In this document: positions 5,022-7,101 of the stretch, piece after piece
Position numbering within the stretch: position 1 is the first letter of the stretch
Layout: each line of letters opens with the position of its first letter
NCBI GenBank assembly: GCA_027451265.1
Contig: DAIDJT010000137.1
Coordinates: forward strand, 1-7,101
Length of the DNA stretch: 7,101 bases
Source: Bacteroidales bacterium
GTDB taxonomy: Bacteria > Bacteroidota > Bacteroidia > Bacteroidales > VadinHA17
Direction: 5' to 3'
Translations under genes and position numbers: made by a program
The notes under the pieces: model-generated
Databases searched by the model: none
The model's input: only the letters and a program-made list of their open reading frames with translations
Told to the model about the DNA's origin: nothing

Positions 5022-5711
5022 GTGAAATACAGCTCCCTCTCCCTTATCCCGCTTCTTTTTGCAGCTTTGTTGCCTGCTTCCTGCCGTGGAGACAACAAGT
5101 ACAAGAATATGAGGGAGGGAGAGATTTATTACAATATCAAATATATAAGCAACCCTTCAACCTTCTCCTCTGACCTCCTGCCGAAGGAGCTGGTGATATC
5201 CTTCAGAAATGACCTCATCAGCACAAGGCTTAAAACCCCAATCGGAAACTCAGGGGTGACAACGGTGGTTAACCCCAGGGAAAATATCTACGACACCTAT
5301 CTCAATATCCTCGCATTCAAATACTGCTTCGAAGGGAACTACAGGGATATACAGCCCGGATTCAAATCAATGGAGGGAATAACCGTTCATGAAACAGGAC
5401 GCAAATCGGTCATCTGTGGCTTTAACTGCCGCCAGGCAAGAGTGGACCTCCCTGACAATAAAACCACAAGATATATCTGGTATACAAATGAGATCAAGGC
5501 GGAAAATCCCAACGGGATGACGCCATACCGTGAAATTGACGGCGTGCTGATGGACTTTTTCTATATAATCGGTGATGCTGAACTCCAGTTTACGGCTGAT
5601 GAGGTGCTTCCCAAGCAAATCCCAGACAAGGAATTCCAGAGGAAAAACAACTACAGGAAGGTCTCCTCAAAGTACCTCGACACCCTTATAATGAAAATGA
5701 TTTCGTTTTAA
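5022..5711 (+). CDS. Hypothetical lipoprotein, GLPGLI/DUF4412-like
   Basis: A 229-residue exported protein of no assigned function. Residues 1-20 form a signal peptide ending LPASC, so Cys21 is a probable lipidation site (Pro at -3 makes the lipobox imperfect). The mature part reads as a beta-rich domain. EGEIYYNIKY (32-41) opens it, followed by LPKELVISFRND (53-64), the pair ICGFNC (131-136), then IWYTNEI (152-158) and EIDGVLMDF (171-179). This order (opening Y-x-I strand, I-C-G-x-x-C, WYT-x-EI, then a Gly-containing GVLMDF) resembles Bacteroidota GLPGLI/DUF4412-type envelope proteins, but the resemblance is distant. The start is GTG: an in-frame TAG lies 7-9 nt upstream, and the next Met (residue 30) would remove the signal peptide. 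It is 88 bp upstream of ftsK, which has its own promoter candidate. Confidence 0.82.
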   Translation: MKYSSLSLIPLLFAALLPASCRGDNKYKNMREGEIYYNIKYISNPSTFSSDLLPKELVISFRNDLISTRLKTPIGNSGVTTVVNPRENIYDTYLNILAFKYCFEGNYRDIQPGFKSMEGITVHETGRKSVICGFNCRQARVDLPDNKTTRYIWYTNEIKAENPNGMTPYREIDGVLMDFFYIIGDAELQFTADEVLPKQIPDKEFQRKNNYRKVSSKYLDTLIMKMISF

Positions 5712-5720
5712 TTTTTACCC

Positions 5721-5749
5721 TTTCGCGTCAGTCAATTTTCTTACCTTTG
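5721..5749 (+). promoter_or_regulatory. Putative ftsK promoter
   Basis: TACCTTTG (5742-5749) matches the TAnnTTTG -7 consensus exactly. TTTC (5721-5724), one mismatch from TTTG, lies 17 bp upstream as a possible -33. The predicted leader to the ATG at 5800 is about 45 nt. No terminator is evident after the preceding lipoprotein gene, so read-through from it is also possible. Confidence 0.45.
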
Positions 5750-5799
5750 CTAATCGTTTAAAATCCGCTGTTTTAAGGTCACTATAATTTCATCGTAAG

Positions 5800-7101
5800 A
5801 TGAGCAAGAAGAAGAAAGGAAACGGTTCATCATCACAAAAGCATTCATCTGCCGGCAATCAGTCAGGGGAGAATCTGAGATTCATCGCAGGGCTGGTACT
5901 GCTGGTGTTTGCGCTCTACCTCCTCGTGGTTTTTCTGTCATATGTGCTCACCGGCAATGCTGACCAGGATTCGCTCAGCATGCAGCCTGACGATAAACCT
6001 TTTCCTTACAGGAACTGGGGAGGGAAGGTCGGATTCACCCTGGGTCACTACTTCATGTTCAATGGTTTCGGGCTCGGCTCATTCTTCATCCCGCTGGTAA
6101 TAGGGGCATTCGGGCTGGCCCTGCTGAAAGTCAAATACTTCAGGCTATGGAAGAATGTACTCCGTTTCCTGCTGGCCACCGTCCTCGTTGCAGTCATTCT
6201 TGGCTATTTTGCCGGACAATCAACGTTCCTCGGCGCCGGCCCCGGCGGAACCTTTGGATTTATGATTGCCAGCTACCTGAATGAAGGGCTTGGCAAGGTG
6301 GGAACAGGTGCCGTACTGCTGGTTGTGACAATTGCCTACCTCATTTTTGCCCTGCACGTCAGCCCCCAGACAATAAGAAAACCAATTGCCACGGTGGCGA
6401 AGGCAGGCGTTTCGGTACTCTCCGGCGAAGGAAGGAAAAAGGATGTGGTAACGGATGATGTTAATATCGCCCCGGAAGAAAATTACCCTCCGGTTGAGGA
6501 GGAACCCCTCAGGGCCGATGAGGAGGAGACTGAGGATATTGACGATTTCTACACTCCTCCGGTGGCCCCGGCAGCAGACAGACCTCTTGTGAAAGTAATT
6601 GACAGGAATAAGAAACCTGTCACCGAAGAACCGTCAGAAGAGGATGTTCTCGGTGACCTCCCCCCTTTTGACCCGAGGCTTTCGCTGGGACGCTATAAGT
6701 TTCCAACTCTGGCGCTGCTTCGTGATTACCGTAGTCCGGGAGCAACCTCCAATGACGAGGTAAATGCCAATAAGGAGATAATTCTCAAAACCCTTGCCGA
6801 CCACAAGATCACCATCAAACAGATTTCTGCTACCGTGGGCCCCACGGTAACTCTTTATGAGGTCGTTCCCGACAGGGGTGTCAAGATCCACCGCATCAAG
6901 TCGCTTGATAATGATATCGCCCTGAGTCTCTCAGCCCTTGGCATAAGGATCATTGCACCCATCCCCGGCCGCGGCACCGTTGGCATTGAGGTTCCGAATA
7001 AAAAGGCAGAGATTGTATCAATGAAAGGGCTCCTTTCGTCACGTGATTTCACTGAAACGAAATCTGAGCTGCCGCTGGCCCTCGGGCGAACCATCACCAT
7101 T
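5800..7101 (+). CDS. ftsK: DNA translocase FtsK/SpoIIIE (N-terminal 434 codons, cut by window edge)
   Basis: FtsK is a septal, membrane-anchored DNA pump that clears chromosome termini during division. The ORF stays open from the ATG at 5800 to the last base. After a Lys/Ser-rich cytoplasmic lead (1-25) come four membrane helices (about 27-50, 86-109, 119-139, 167-186), as in the FtsK four-helix anchor. A short acidic, Pro-rich linker follows (about 215-292, including EEETEDIDDF). Residues 298-412 are the FtsK alpha domain: the YKFPTLALLRDYRS opening, VGPTVTLYEVVPDRGVKI, the ALSLSALGIRIIAPIPGRGTVGIEVPN stretch, and KKAEIVSMKGLL. The end, LPLALGRTITI, is the strand just before the Walker A motor domain, which is beyond the window together with the expected C-terminal gamma domain. 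The next in-frame Met is residue 61, inside the anchor, so the ATG at 5800 is secure although it lacks a clear Shine-Dalgarno. Confidence 0.96.
   Translation, partial: MSKKKKGNGSSSQKHSSAGNQSGENLRFIAGLVLLVFALYLLVVFLSYVLTGNADQDSLSMQPDDKPFPYRNWGGKVGFTLGHYFMFNGFGLGSFFIPLVIGAFGLALLKVKYFRLWKNVLRFLLATVLVAVILGYFAGQSTFLGAGPGGTFGFMIASYLNEGLGKVGTGAVLLVVTIAYLIFALHVSPQTIRKPIATVAKAGVSVLSGEGRKKDVVTDDVNIAPEENYPPVEEEPLRADEEETEDIDDFYTPPVAPAADRPLVKVIDRNKKPVTEEPSEEDVLGDLPPFDPRLSLGRYKFPTLALLRDYRSPGATSNDEVNANKEIILKTLADHKITIKQISATVGPTVTLYEVVPDRGVKIHRIKSLDNDIALSLSALGIRIIAPIPGRGTVGIEVPNKKAEIVSMKGLLSSRDFTETKSELPLALGRTITI

Overview
The window looks like ordinary chromosome of a Bacteroidota bacterium, probably Bacteroidales or a close relative. 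The evidence is the long-form NusB, a DUF3276 PUR-domain protein, a DUF1573 lipoprotein between nusB and yajC, a four-helix FtsK and several TAnnTTTG promoter elements (the Bacteroidota -7 consensus). Most starts lack a Shine-Dalgarno sequence. No mobile element, CRISPR array, tRNA or rRNA is visible. No gap between genes exceeds about 165 bases.

Layout. Left part, minus strand: nusB, a DUF1573 lipoprotein gene and the first 25 codons of yajC form a tightly spaced transcription/secretion operon that runs off the left edge. Diverging from nusB across 162 bp, on the plus strand, are the PUR-domain gene and a DUF456 membrane-protein gene. Middle, minus strand: a carbamate kinase gene (arcC) followed by an ornithine carbamoyltransferase gene (argF/arcB type). 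Together these can turn citrulline and phosphate into ornithine and carbamoyl phosphate, then make ATP. Right part, plus strand: an unnamed lipoprotein distantly resembling the GLPGLI/DUF4412 type, then ftsK, cut by the right edge just before its ATPase motor.

The genes are mostly housekeeping, and I do not see a convincing undescribed multi-gene system. The unusual signals are non-coding. First, two perfect 14-bp palindromes, one almost all A/T and one all G/C, sit one base apart between arcC and the lipoprotein gene. Second, degenerate 7-nt tandem arrays of one family lie on both sides of the ornithine carbamoyltransferase gene in opposite orientation, with a separate AGACC-based array beside one of them. 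Third, an OTC plus carbamate kinase pair suggests citrulline/arginine fermentation in a phylum whose studied members make arginine through acylated ornithine transcarbamylases.
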